A stretch of 64,000 bases of DNA from Hydrogenophaga sp. (GTDB taxonomy: Bacteria > Pseudomonadota > Gammaproteobacteria > Burkholderiales > Burkholderiaceae_C): contig JAUXNG010000005.1 of NCBI GenBank assembly GCA_030682835.1, positions 53,093 to 117,092 of the forward strand. Reading direction: 5' to 3'. The position numbers were made by a program, and so were the translations under genes. The stretch's first letter is position 1; every line of letters begins with the position of its first letter. Of this stretch, positions 54,768 to 63,301 are shown one piece after another. The notes under the pieces were generated by a model. It searched no databases. It was not told the origin of the DNA and saw only the letters and a program-made list of their open reading frames with translations.

Positions 54768-55586
54768 TTACTTGCGGCGCCCGCGCAGCCATTCCAGCGT
54801 GAGCATGAGGGCGGTGGTGAAGAGGGTCAGCAAGGTCGCCACGGCGGCGATGGTGGGCGAAATGTTTTCCCGGATGCCGGTGAACATCTGGCGCGGCAGC
54901 GTCACCTGTTCCGGTCCCGCCAGGAAGAGCGTGACCACCACCTCGTCGAATGAGGTGGCAAAGGCAAACAGCGCGCCCGAGATCACGCCCGGCGCGATCA
55001 CCGGCAAGGTGACACGGAAGAAGGTTTCCAGCGGGCTGGCGCCCAGGCTCAGACTGGCCTTGACCAGGTTGTGGTTGAAGCTTTGCAGCGTGGCCAGCAC
55101 GGTGGTCACCACGAAGGGCGCTCCCAGCGCGGCGTGCACGATCACCAGCCCAAGGTAGGTGTCGTTCAGGCCCCAGCGGGCGAAGTACAGGTAGGCGCTC
55201 ACGCCGACCACGACGATGGGCACCACCATGGGTGAGATCAGCAGGCCGGTGATGAAGCCTTTGCCGGCGAATTTCGCGTTGGCCAGGCCCATGGCCGCCA
55301 GCGTGCCCAGCGTGGTGGCCAGCAGCGTGGCCAGGGGCGCGACGATGAAGCTGTTTTTGGCGGCGCGCGCCCAGTCGTCGGAGGCGAACATTTCCTCGTA
55401 CCAGCGCAGCGACCAGCCCTCGATGGGATAGGCCAGGAACGATGAGTCGCTGAACGACAGCGGAATGATCACCAGCACCGGCAACAGCAGGAAGGCCAGC
55501 ACGGCCAGCCCGCCGCCGCGCAGGGCGAACCAGCCGAGCTTGTCGAGCAGGGTGTAGTAGGCGGGGAAGTCAGGCAGTTTGATCAT
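54768..55586 (-). CDS. Polyamine-type ABC transporter permease (PotC/PotI-like)
   Basis: This 272-residue inner-membrane protein has about six membrane segments and the permease EAA-type loop VKASLSLGASPLETFFRVTLPVIAPG. The N-terminus has VLVIIPLSFSDSSFL, as in PotC/PotI/YdcV. It partners the longer permease encoded upstream (55680-56978), the binding protein and the broken ATPase. The substrate is probably a polyamine or a guanidino/amino acid such as agmatine or GABA. The ureohydrolase gene starts immediately after its stop. Confidence 0.9.
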   Translation of the reverse strand: MIKLPDFPAYYTLLDKLGWFALRGGGLAVLAFLLLPVLVIIPLSFSDSSFLAYPIEGWSLRWYEEMFASDDWARAAKNSFIVAPLATLLATTLGTLAAMGLANAKFAGKGFITGLLISPMVVPIVVVGVSAYLYFARWGLNDTYLGLVIVHAALGAPFVVTTVLATLQSFNHNLVKASLSLGASPLETFFRVTLPVIAPGVISGALFAFATSFDEVVVTLFLAGPEQVTLPRQMFTGIRENISPTIAAVATLLTLFTTALMLTLEWLRGRRK

Positions 55587-55603
55587 GGATGAACGACCCG
55601 CCG

Positions 55604-55670
55604 GGCCGCCCCAAGGGTTGTTCGTGCCCCCTTGGGGGGCAGCGAGTACATGAAATGACGAGCGTGGGGG
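55604..55670. repeat. CCCCTTGGGG-type extragenic repeat, copy 2
   Basis: GCCCCAAGGG (55608-55617) pairs with CCCTTGGGGGGC (55629-55640), followed by AGCGAGTACATG and AGCGTGGGGG. It lies in the gap between the two permease genes. A related element is at 30630-30702. Confidence 0.6.
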
Positions 55671-55679
55671 TTCACAGCC

Positions 55680-56978
55680 TCAGCCCAGGCTCAGTTCGGA
55701 TTTGGACACCTTGCGGTAGAGCGCGTAGAGGATCAGCGTGGTGGTCAGCAGCACGCCGCCCAGCGCGCAGGCCATGCCCCAGTTGACCTCGACGTTGGTG
55801 TAGCGGGCCACGTAGTAGCTCAGCATCTGGTCACCCGGGCCGCCCAGCAGCGCCGGGGTCACGTAGTAGCCAATGCTGGTGATGAACACCAGCAGGCCAC
55901 CCGCGGCGACGCCGGGATAGGTCTGCGGCAGGTAGACGCGCAGGAAGGCCGCAAAAGGCGCGCTGCCCAGCGACACGGCGGCGCGCAGGTAGTTCGGCGG
56001 CACCGACTTCATCACGCTGTACAGCGGCAGGATGGCGAAGGGCAGCAGGATGTGCACCATGGCGATGATCACGCCCACGCGGTTGAACAGCAGCGGGATC
56101 GGGGTGTCGCTCACGCCCAGCCACATGATGAAGCGGTTGACCAGCCCGTTGTTCTGCAGCAGCACGATCCAGGCGGCGATGCGCACCAGCACCGAGGTCC
56201 AGAACGGCAGCAGCACCAGGATCAGCATCACGTTGGCTTTGCGCGCGGGCAGCGTGGACAGCCAGTAGGCCAGCGGATAGGCCAGCATCAGGCAGAAGAA
56301 GGTGACGATGGCGCTCATCTGAAACGTGCGCGCCAGGATGTCGCTGAACGCGGCCTCGCCCGGATCCACCTTCACGATGTCTCCCTGCGGGGTGCGCTTG
56401 AGATCCACTGCGGTGAGCAGGTAGTCCGGCGTCCAGCGTGAACTGTTCTTGGCAATGGCTTGCCAGTATTCAATGTCTTCCCAGCGGGCGTCGTGCTCGA
56501 TTAGCCTGGCGCGTGCTTCTTCGGGGCTTAGGTTCTCGCCCAGCGGCAGGGCGCGGTAGGTGCCCATCACCAGCGAGCGGCCCCCGGCCACCTCGCTGTT
56601 GAGACGGCGCGCCAGGATGCCGGCCTGCGCCGTTTCTTCAATGGCCGAGAAGTCGGCCAGCAGCGCGCCATAGGCGGCTGCAGGCGGGGCGCTGTCGCGA
56701 TCCCAGTCCGCGAGCACCTGCCCGGTTCGGGGCAGGACGTTGGCGACCTCGGGGTTCTCGACTGCGCGCACCAGCAGTGAAGCCAGCGGAACCAGAAAAA
56801 ACACCACCAGAAAGACCAGCAGCGGCAGCGTCAGCGCCAGGGCGCGCAGCTTCTTGCGCCGGTCGGCGCGGTGCAGCTGGCGGGCCAGGCCCGAATCACC
56901 CAGGCTGTTTCCGGCGGGGGGCTGCTGCAGGCGCACGCCTGGCAGTGGTCCCGGAGCGGTTCCGCTGGCGTCCATCAT
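55680..56978 (-). CDS. Polyamine-type ABC transporter permease (PotB/PotH-like) with long periplasmic loop
   Basis: This 432-residue protein is about 130-150 residues longer than PotB. The extra part lies between the first membrane segment (LALTLPLLVFLVVFFLVPLA) and the second (about residue 230) as a hydrophilic, probably periplasmic region. The permease core then follows, with VLLPFWTSVLVRIAAWIVLLQ and the EAA-type loop RAAVSLGSAPFAAFLRVYLPQTYPG. Permeases of this size occur with some putrescine-type systems. Its start overlaps the stop of the binding-protein gene by four bases. It forms the channel with the PotC-like protein. Confidence 0.88.
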   Translation of the reverse strand: MMDASGTAPGPLPGVRLQQPPAGNSLGDSGLARQLHRADRRKKLRALALTLPLLVFLVVFFLVPLASLLVRAVENPEVANVLPRTGQVLADWDRDSAPPAAAYGALLADFSAIEETAQAGILARRLNSEVAGGRSLVMGTYRALPLGENLSPEEARARLIEHDARWEDIEYWQAIAKNSSRWTPDYLLTAVDLKRTPQGDIVKVDPGEAAFSDILARTFQMSAIVTFFCLMLAYPLAYWLSTLPARKANVMLILVLLPFWTSVLVRIAAWIVLLQNNGLVNRFIMWLGVSDTPIPLLFNRVGVIIAMVHILLPFAILPLYSVMKSVPPNYLRAAVSLGSAPFAAFLRVYLPQTYPGVAAGGLLVFITSIGYYVTPALLGGPGDQMLSYYVARYTNVEVNWGMACALGGVLLTTTLILYALYRKVSKSELSLG

Positions 56979-58006
56979 TGCGCTGCCCAGGCCGAGAAGC
57001 GCTTCTCCAGAGCCTCGCCCTGATCAGCCCAGAAGCCGATGCCGAACTGCAGCGCGTCCTTGCTGTTGGCTGGCGAGGTCGGGAGCATGGCCAGCACCTT
57101 GGGGTCGAGCTTGGTCAGCGCCTTGTTGTTGGTCGGGCCATAGCTGATGTTGCGGGCGTACTCGGCCTGCGCGTCGGGCGAGCTGGCCATGGCGATGAAC
57201 TTCAGGGCCGCTTCCTTGTTGGGCGTGCCCTTGGGCATGACCCAGTAGTCCAGGTCGTAGATGCCGCCGGTCCAGGTGATCTTCAGGTTCTTGCCTTCGC
57301 GCTGGGCGGCGTCAATGCGGCCGTTGTAGGCGGTGGTCATGGTCACGTCGCCCGCCACCAGGAACTGCGGCGGCTGCGCGCCGGCTTCCCACCACTGGAT
57401 GTTCGGCTTGAGCTCGGTCAGCTTCTTGAACGCGCGCTCGGCGCCGTCCTTGGTGGCCAGCACCTTGTACACGTCGGCGGGCTTCACGCCGTCGGCCATC
57501 AGCGCGAATTCGAGGTTGTAGCGGGCGCCCTTGCGCAGGCCGCGCTTGCCAGGGAATTTCTTCACGTCCCAGAAATCGGCCCAGGTGGTGGGGGCGGTCT
57601 TGAGCTTGTCGCCGTCATAGGCCATCACGGTGGACCACACGAAGGTGCCCACGCCGCACTCGTGCACGGCGGCCTTCTGGAAGTCGGCCTTGTTGCCGAC
57701 CTTGGCCCAGTCCATCTTCTCGAACAGGCCCTCGTCGCAGCCGCGGCTCAGGTCCGGGCTCTCCACCTCGACCACGTCCCAGGTCACCTTCTTGGCCTCG
57801 ACCATGGCTTTGATCTTGGCTTGTTCGCCGTTGTATTCCACCATCGTGACCTTGGCGCCGCCGGCCTTCTCGAAGGGCTCGACGTAGGCCTTTTTCTGCG
57901 CGGCACCGTTGGCGCCGCCGAAGTTCACCACGGTGAGCTGGCTCTGGGCCATGGCGGGCAGGGCGAACAGGACGGCCGCGGCCATCAAGACGGGTTTCAG
58001 TTTCAT
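56975..58006 (-). CDS. Polyamine-type ABC transporter periplasmic binding protein (PotD/PotF-like)
   Basis: This 343-residue protein has a signal peptide (LKPVLMAAAVLFALPAMAQS), then LTVVNFGGANGAAQKKAYVEPFEKAGG in outline and WDVVEVESPDLSRGCDEGLFE. It is a type II solute-binding protein of the PotD/PotF/YdcS family. The start is the ATG before KLKPVLM; the frame is open further but lacks a signal. The ligand is probably putrescine, spermidine, agmatine or a guanidino acid, from the adjoining ureohydrolase and gab genes. It lies between the broken ATPase gene and the first permease gene. Confidence 0.9.
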   Translation of the reverse strand: MKLKPVLMAAAVLFALPAMAQSQLTVVNFGGANGAAQKKAYVEPFEKAGGAKVTMVEYNGEQAKIKAMVEAKKVTWDVVEVESPDLSRGCDEGLFEKMDWAKVGNKADFQKAAVHECGVGTFVWSTVMAYDGDKLKTAPTTWADFWDVKKFPGKRGLRKGARYNLEFALMADGVKPADVYKVLATKDGAERAFKKLTELKPNIQWWEAGAQPPQFLVAGDVTMTTAYNGRIDAAQREGKNLKITWTGGIYDLDYWVMPKGTPNKEAALKFIAMASSPDAQAEYARNISYGPTNNKALTKLDPKVLAMLPTSPANSKDALQFGIGFWADQGEALEKRFSAWAAQ

Positions 58007-58058
58007 GAGACGGATCTCCAGGGGGTTGAGGAACGGGGGAACGGGAAGCAAGGGGGAA

Positions 58059-59147
58059 TCAGCGGTACATGCGCAGGTGCTCGGGCGGTACAGCCAGTCG
58101 TATGGACTGCCCAGCGGTGATCTGGCCCAGGTGCTCCAGCGGCACCTTCACGCTCATCTCGGGCTGGCTGGGTACTTGGCAGCGCAGGCGCAGGTGGTCG
58201 CCGAAATAGATCACGTCGCTGATGGTGGCGCTGAGCTGGTTGATGTGCGTTTCCTCAGGCTCGGTACCGATCACGCCGATGCGCTCGGGGCGCACGCTGC
58301 ACTGCACGGCTTCGCCGGGCTGGGCGCGGTTCACGTTGATCCCGCTCAGTCGCGTGCCGTCCTGCAACTGCACCTGGCAGTGTTCGCCCTGGGTGTGTGT
58401 CACGGTGGCGTCGAACACCGAGTTGTCGCCCACGAAGCTGGCCACGAAGCGGTTGGCCGGGGTTTCGTAGAGCCGGTCGACCTGGTCGATCTGCTGGATC
58501 ACGCCTTCGCTGAACACGGCCACGCGGTCCGACATGGTGAGCGCTTCCGACTGGTCGTGCGTCACTTAGACGAAGGTCACGCCCAGGCGGCGGTGCAGCG
58601 CCTTTAGCTCGATCTGCATGTGCTCGCGCAGCTGCTTGTCGAGTGCGCCCAGCGGTTCGTCCATCAGCACCAACTGGGGGTCGAACACCAGCGCGCGCGC
58701 CAGCGCCACGCGCTGTTGCTGGCCGCCCGAGAGCTGGCCCGGGAAGCGTGCACCCATGTGGCCCATCTGCACCATGTCCAGCGCGCGTTTGACCTTGGCT
58801 TCGCGATCGCTCTTGCCGAGCTTGCGCACCGTGAGCGGGTAGGCGATGTTGTCCGCCACCGTCATGTGCGGGAACAGTGCGTAGTTCTGGAACACCATGC
58901 CGAAGTTGCGCTTGTGTGGCGGCGTGCGGGTGATGGGCACGCCGTTCAGGCTGATCTCGCCTGCGGTGGGCGACTCGAAGCCGGCCAGCATCATCAGTGT
59001 GGTGGTCTTGCCCGAGCCCGAGGGGCCGAGCAGCGAGAGGAATTCGCCCTTATGGATCTCCAGGTTGAGATCACGCACGACGAGCGTGTGGCCGTCGTAG
59101 GTCTTCTGGACACCGGTGAACGTCACGAGGGGATTGCTGTGGGTCAT
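58059..59147 (-). pseudogene. Polyamine-type ABC transporter ATPase (PotA-like) with internal stop
   Basis: The gene is complete in length (about 361 codons) but has one in-frame TAA at 58566-58568, where relatives have Tyr in FVYVTHDQ. The first part (193 residues) has Walker A GPSGSGKT (41-48), the Q-loop, LSGGQ (139-143) and Walker B LVLMDE (159-164). The second part begins with the GTG straight after the TAA and holds the H-loop THDQSEALTMSDRV and the TOBE domain. Neither part alone is a working ATPase. It is either a recent nonsense mutation, a split gene with reinitiation at GTG, or a sequencing error. Everything else in the operon looks intact. Confidence 0.9.
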
Positions 59148-59198
59148 GGGGCAGGGCAGTGCGAACAGGGAACGTCGGGCGGGAACTGTCAGACAGGA

Positions 59199-60359
59199 TC
59201 AGGGCGCTGCATGCAACCACCGTGCCGGGTGCTCGTCCAGCGCGGGCGGTGGCAGCTCGGCGGTGGGGCGCTGGCCGTCGAACATCATGGGGTTGGCCAC
59301 CATGGGTGGCGTGTTGCTGCCCTGGGCGTCCAGGCGCATGCCGCGCGCCAGCACGTGCGGGTGCTCCATCACCTGCGCGATGTCCAGAATGGGGGCGCAG
59401 GGCACGCCCGCGTGGTCCAGCAGGCTGACCCATTCGGCGGTGTCGCGCTGCATCGTCCAGCCGGTGATCATGGGCACCAGGGTCTGCCGGTTTTCGACGC
59501 GCACCGGGTTGGTGCTGAAGCGCACGTCGCGTGACACGGCGGGCTGACCTGCCGCATCGCAGAAGCGCGCAAACTGGCCGTCGTTGCCCACTGCCAGCAC
59601 CATGTGGCCGTCGCGCGTGGGGAACACCTGGTAGGGCACGATGTTGGGGTGGGCGTTGCCCATGCGGGTCGGCGTCTTGTTGCCGATGAGCTGGTTGGCG
59701 CCCTGGTTGGCCAGCATGGCCACCTGCACGTCGAACAGCGCGGCATCGATGTGGCGCCCGTGCCCGGTGCGCGCCCGCTCGTGCAGGGCCGCGAGAATGG
59801 CCGTGGTGGCGTAGACGCCGGTCATGAGGTCGGTCACGGCCACGCCCACCTTCTGGGGCTCGGCGCCGCGCTCGCCGGTGATGCTCATCAGGCCGGCCTC
59901 GGCCTGGATCGCGAAGTCGTAGCCGGCGCGGTGTGAGAGCGGGCCCGTCTGGCCGTAGCCGGTGATCGAGCAATAGATCAGACCGGGGTTGATGGCCTGC
60001 AGGCTGGTGGCGTCCAGGCCGTACTTGGCCAGCTGCCCGACCTTGTAGTTCTCGATCAGCACGTCGGCCTCACGGGCGAGTTCGCGCACTTGTTGCACGC
60101 CCTTGGGGCTGGACAGGTCGATCGCCACCGAGCGCTTGCCCCGGTTGGCGCAGACGAAGTAGGCGGCCACGCGCTCGGCCCCTTCGCCCCACCAGGGCGG
60201 GCCCCAGCTCCGGGTGTCATCGCCGGCGCCGGGCCGCTCCACTTTCAGCACCTCGGCGCCGTAGTCGGCCAGCAGCTGTCCGGCCCAGGGGCCGGCCAGC
60301 ACGCGGGAGAGGTCCAGAACTTTCACACCCGCGAGCGGGCGAGGAACGTCGTCGCTCAT
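59199..60359 (-). CDS. Family III (CaiB/BaiF) CoA-transferase
   Basis: This 386-residue protein has VKVLDLSRVLAGPWAGQLLADYGAEVLKVERPG in outline, the catalytic Asp region TDLMTGVYATTAILAAL and GRHIDAALFDVQVAML, the class III signatures. The chosen ATG gives the usual start, and it overlaps the gabT stop by four bases (ATGA). It transfers CoA between carboxylic acids, often from succinyl-CoA. Within a GABA/polyamine operon a role in activating a C4-C5 acid is possible but unproven. The potA-like gene follows 51 bp downstream. Confidence 0.9.
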   Translation of the reverse strand: MSDDVPRPLAGVKVLDLSRVLAGPWAGQLLADYGAEVLKVERPGAGDDTRSWGPPWWGEGAERVAAYFVCANRGKRSVAIDLSSPKGVQQVRELAREADVLIENYKVGQLAKYGLDATSLQAINPGLIYCSITGYGQTGPLSHRAGYDFAIQAEAGLMSITGERGAEPQKVGVAVTDLMTGVYATTAILAALHERARTGHGRHIDAALFDVQVAMLANQGANQLIGNKTPTRMGNAHPNIVPYQVFPTRDGHMVLAVGNDGQFARFCDAAGQPAVSRDVRFSTNPVRVENRQTLVPMITGWTMQRDTAEWVSLLDHAGVPCAPILDIAQVMEHPHVLARGMRLDAQGSNTPPMVANPMMFDGQRPTAELPPPALDEHPARWLHAAP

Positions 60360-61654
60360 GCCTGCTTCAGAGCATCGAGTGAGGCAGAGATGATGCCCAG
60401 GCCCTCGTCCAGCAGCGCGTCGCTGGCGGTCAGTGGCACCAGAATGCGCACCACGTTGCCGTAGGTTCCGCAGGTCAGGATCACCAGGCCACGCTTGGCG
60501 GCCTCGGCAGCCAAGGCCTTGGTCAGGTCGGCATCGGGCTGGTGCGGGTCGCCGTTTTTGCACAGCTCCATGGCCACCATGGCGCCCAGACCGCGCACCT
60601 CGGCGATGCAGCTGTGGCGCTGTGCAAGCGCTTTCAGGCTGCTGGTGATGCGCGCGCCCACATCGCGGCTGCGCTGGAGCAGGTTTTCTTTCTCGAACAC
60701 GTCCAGCACGGCGAGCGCAGCGGCGCAGGCCATGGGGCTGCCGGCGTAAGTACCGCCCAGGCCTCCCGCAGCTGGTGCGTCCATCACCTCGGCGCGGCCC
60801 ACCACCGCCGAGATCGGGAAGCCACCCGCCATGGACTTGGCCATGGTGATCATGTCGGGCGCCACGCCGCTCTGCTCCACGGCGAACCAGGTGCCGGTGC
60901 GGCCGGCGCCGGTCTGCACCTCGTCACAGATCAGCAGAATGCCGTGCTGGTCGCACAGCGTACGCAGGCGCTGCAGCAGCTCGGGCGGCGCCACGTTGAA
61001 ACCGCCTTCGCCCTGCACCGGCTCGATGATGATGGCCGCGACGCGGCTGGCCTCGATGTCGTTCTTGAAGATCAACTCCACGGAAGCGATGGCATCGTCC
61101 ACGCTCACGCCGTGTAGCGCGCTGGGGAAGCGGGCGTGGAACACCTCGGCCGGGAAGGGGCCGAAGCCGGTCTTGTAGGGTGCCACCTTGCCGGTCATGC
61201 CCAGGGTGAGCAGGGTGCGGCCGTGGTAGCCGCCGGTGAAGGCGATCACGCCCGAGCGGCCGGTGTGGGCACGGGCGATCTTGACGGCGTTTTCCACCGC
61301 CTCGGCGCCGGTGGTGAGGAACAGCGTCTTCTTGGCGAAGTCACCGGGGGCCTTGGCGTTCAGGCGCTCGGCCAGCTCGACATAGGGCTCGTAGGCCAGC
61401 ACCTGGAAGCAGGTGTGGGTGTACTTGTCGAGCTGGGCCTTCACGGCGTCAATGATGGCCGGGTGGCGGTGGCCGGTGTTGAGCACCGCGATACCGCCGG
61501 CGAAGTCGATGAAGCGGCGCCCTTCCACGTCCCAGATCTCGGCGTTCTCGCCACGCTTGATGAAGATGGCGTGGCTGTGGCCCACGCCGCGGGGAATGGC
61601 AGCATTGCGGCGGGCCATGAGCATGGCGTTGGTGGCTTGGGAATCGCGTTGCAT
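60356..61654 (-). CDS. gabT: 4-aminobutyrate-2-oxoglutarate transaminase
   Basis: This 432-residue class III aminotransferase has FIDFAGGIAVLNTGHRHPAI, FLTTGAEAVENAVKIARAHTGR, the PLP-binding Asp in LICDEVQTGAGRTG and the lysine in ITMAKSMAGGFPISAVVG. It converts GABA to succinate semialdehyde, which GabD then oxidises. GGAG precedes the ATG. It is the first gene of the minus-strand operon and divergent from a MocR/GabR-type regulator. Two copies of ATACAGACA in the gap are likely operator sites. Confidence 0.93.
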   Translation of the reverse strand: MQRDSQATNAMLMARRNAAIPRGVGHSHAIFIKRGENAEIWDVEGRRFIDFAGGIAVLNTGHRHPAIIDAVKAQLDKYTHTCFQVLAYEPYVELAERLNAKAPGDFAKKTLFLTTGAEAVENAVKIARAHTGRSGVIAFTGGYHGRTLLTLGMTGKVAPYKTGFGPFPAEVFHARFPSALHGVSVDDAIASVELIFKNDIEASRVAAIIIEPVQGEGGFNVAPPELLQRLRTLCDQHGILLICDEVQTGAGRTGTWFAVEQSGVAPDMITMAKSMAGGFPISAVVGRAEVMDAPAAGGLGGTYAGSPMACAAALAVLDVFEKENLLQRSRDVGARITSSLKALAQRHSCIAEVRGLGAMVAMELCKNGDPHQPDADLTKALAAEAAKRGLVILTCGTYGNVVRILVPLTASDALLDEGLGIISASLDALKQA

Positions 61655-61724
61655 GGTGAGCTCCAGAAGGTGAACAAATCTCGGACTGGCGTGAAATGTA
61701 GGGCGGGGGGGGCGCCGCTAACAT

Positions 61725-61781
61725 ATACAGACAGTTGCCATTCCTCGATGTACTGTGCAGGACCGCCGACCAATACAGACA
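61725..61781. promoter_or_regulatory. Candidate MocR/GabR operator: two ATACAGACA direct repeats
   Basis: ATACAGACA occurs at 61725-61733 and again, in the same orientation, at 61773-61781 (48 bp apart). They lie between the divergent gabT operon and the MocR gene, the second ending 17 bp before the MocR start. GabR-type proteins are known to bind direct repeats in such gaps. Confidence 0.55.
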
Positions 61782-61798
61782 AACCCTGATAGGCCACC

Positions 61799-63217
61799 AT
61801 GTTCACCCTGAACCCCAAAAGCGCCACGCCCCTGGTGGTGCAGATCGTCGAGGGATTCCGGGTCCTCATCCAGAGCGGCAACCTGCGCCCGGGCGCCAAG
61901 GCGCCGTCCATCCGCCAGTTCGCCCATGCGCATGGCGTGAGTGTGTACACCGTGGTAGACGCCTACGACCGGCTGGTGGCACTCGGCCTGTTTGCCTCGC
62001 GCCCCCACTCGGGTTTCTTTGTGCGCAAGCGCGAAGGCGTCGCCGAGGCGGCGCCGGGAACGGCCACCGGAGCCGGCGCTGGGGAGGCCAGCAACTACAG
62101 CTTCGATTCCATGTGGTACCTGCGCCGCGTGTTCGAAAACCGGGCGCTGCGCATGAAGCCGGGCTGCGGGTGGCTGCCGGGCGACTGGCTGTTTGAAGAG
62201 GGCCTGCGCCGCAGCCTGCGCACCCTGGCCGCCGACAACGTGGACCTGGGCGGCTACGGCGAGCCCAAGGGTTTCGGTTCGCTTCGCCACCTGGTGCGCG
62301 ATCTGCTGGCCGAGCAGGAGATCGCCGTCAGCGCCGAGCAGGTGCTGCTCACCCAGGGCTCCAGCCAGGCCATGGACCTGGTGGCGCGGCGGCTGGTGCG
62401 CCCGGGCGACGCCGTGCTGGTGGACGACCCCGGCTACCCGAACCTGCTGTTTTCGCTGCGCTTCCTGGGCGCCCGGCTCATCGGCGTGCCCCGCACGCCG
62501 GCCGGATACGACCTGGCGGCGCTGGAAGCGCTGGTGGTCGAGCACCGGCCCAAGGTGTTCTTCACCCAGCCGCGCCTGCAGAGCCCCACCGGATCGGTGG
62601 CCAACCTCGCGCACCTGCACCGCGTGGTGCAACTGGCCGAGCAGCACCAGATCACCGTGGTCGAAAACGACATCTACGCCGACCTGGACCCGGAGCCCCG
62701 CCCGTCGCTGGCCAGCCTGGACCAGCTGCAGCGCGTGGTCTACATCAGCAGCTTCTCCAAGACCATCTCGCCCAACATCCGGGTGGGCTTCATGGCCGCG
62801 CCGCCCGACCTGCTGGAAGACTTTGCCCAGCTCAAGATGATCTCGGGCCTCACCTCGTCCGAGTTCAGCGAGCGGCTGGCCTACGGCGCTCTGGTGGACG
62901 GGCGCTGGCGCAAGCACCTGCGCAGCCTGCGCGAACGCCTGGCGCAGGCGCACCAGCGCGTGGCCCAGCAGCTGGAGAACATCGGCTTCGAGCTGTTCTG
63001 CGAGCCCAAGGCCGGCATGTTCCTCTGGGCGCGCCACCCCGACATCCAGAACGCCACCGAGCTGGCCTACAAGGCGGCCGAGCAGGACATCCTGCTGGGC
63101 CCCGGCCACCTGTTCACCCCCGACCTGCAGCCCAGCCCCTGGTTCCGTTTCAATGTGGCCTTCACCGAGCAGCCCGCCGTGCTGGCGTTTCTGGACGGCC
63201 ATGGCCGCACCGGCTGA
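61799..63217 (+). CDS. MocR/GabR-type transcriptional regulator (GntR-aminotransferase fusion)
   Basis: This 472-residue protein fuses a GntR winged helix (LVVQIVEGFRVLIQSGNLRPGAKAPSIRQFA in outline, residues about 8-75) to a class I aminotransferase-like domain. The latter has TQGSSQAMDLVARRLVRPGDAVLVDDPGYP, VVENDIYADL and the PLP lysine in YISSFSKTISPNIRVG. MocR proteins such as GabR sense an amino acid through PLP. Divergence from gabT and the direct repeats in the gap indicate control of the gab/pot operon, with GABA as a plausible effector. Confidence 0.92.
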   Translation: MFTLNPKSATPLVVQIVEGFRVLIQSGNLRPGAKAPSIRQFAHAHGVSVYTVVDAYDRLVALGLFASRPHSGFFVRKREGVAEAAPGTATGAGAGEASNYSFDSMWYLRRVFENRALRMKPGCGWLPGDWLFEEGLRRSLRTLAADNVDLGGYGEPKGFGSLRHLVRDLLAEQEIAVSAEQVLLTQGSSQAMDLVARRLVRPGDAVLVDDPGYPNLLFSLRFLGARLIGVPRTPAGYDLAALEALVVEHRPKVFFTQPRLQSPTGSVANLAHLHRVVQLAEQHQITVVENDIYADLDPEPRPSLASLDQLQRVVYISSFSKTISPNIRVGFMAAPPDLLEDFAQLKMISGLTSSEFSERLAYGALVDGRWRKHLRSLRERLAQAHQRVAQQLENIGFELFCEPKAGMFLWARHPDIQNATELAYKAAEQDILLGPGHLFTPDLQPSPWFRFNVAFTEQPAVLAFLDGHGRTG

Positions 63218-63237
63218 GCCGGGTGTGCGGCCATTTG

Positions 63238-63257
63238 GCGACGCTTTTTTGCGTCGT
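63238..63257 (+). terminator. Possible terminator after the MocR gene
   Basis: GCGACGC and GCGTCGT flank six T residues as a 6-7-bp stem. A second stem (GGCCCTG/CAGGGCC, 63261-63283) follows. Neither has a T tract after it, so this is weak. Confidence 0.3.
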
Positions 63258-63301
63258 CTCGGCCCTGTCGGCCCGGCAGGGCCGCCAGTTTGCGAAAATA
63301 G

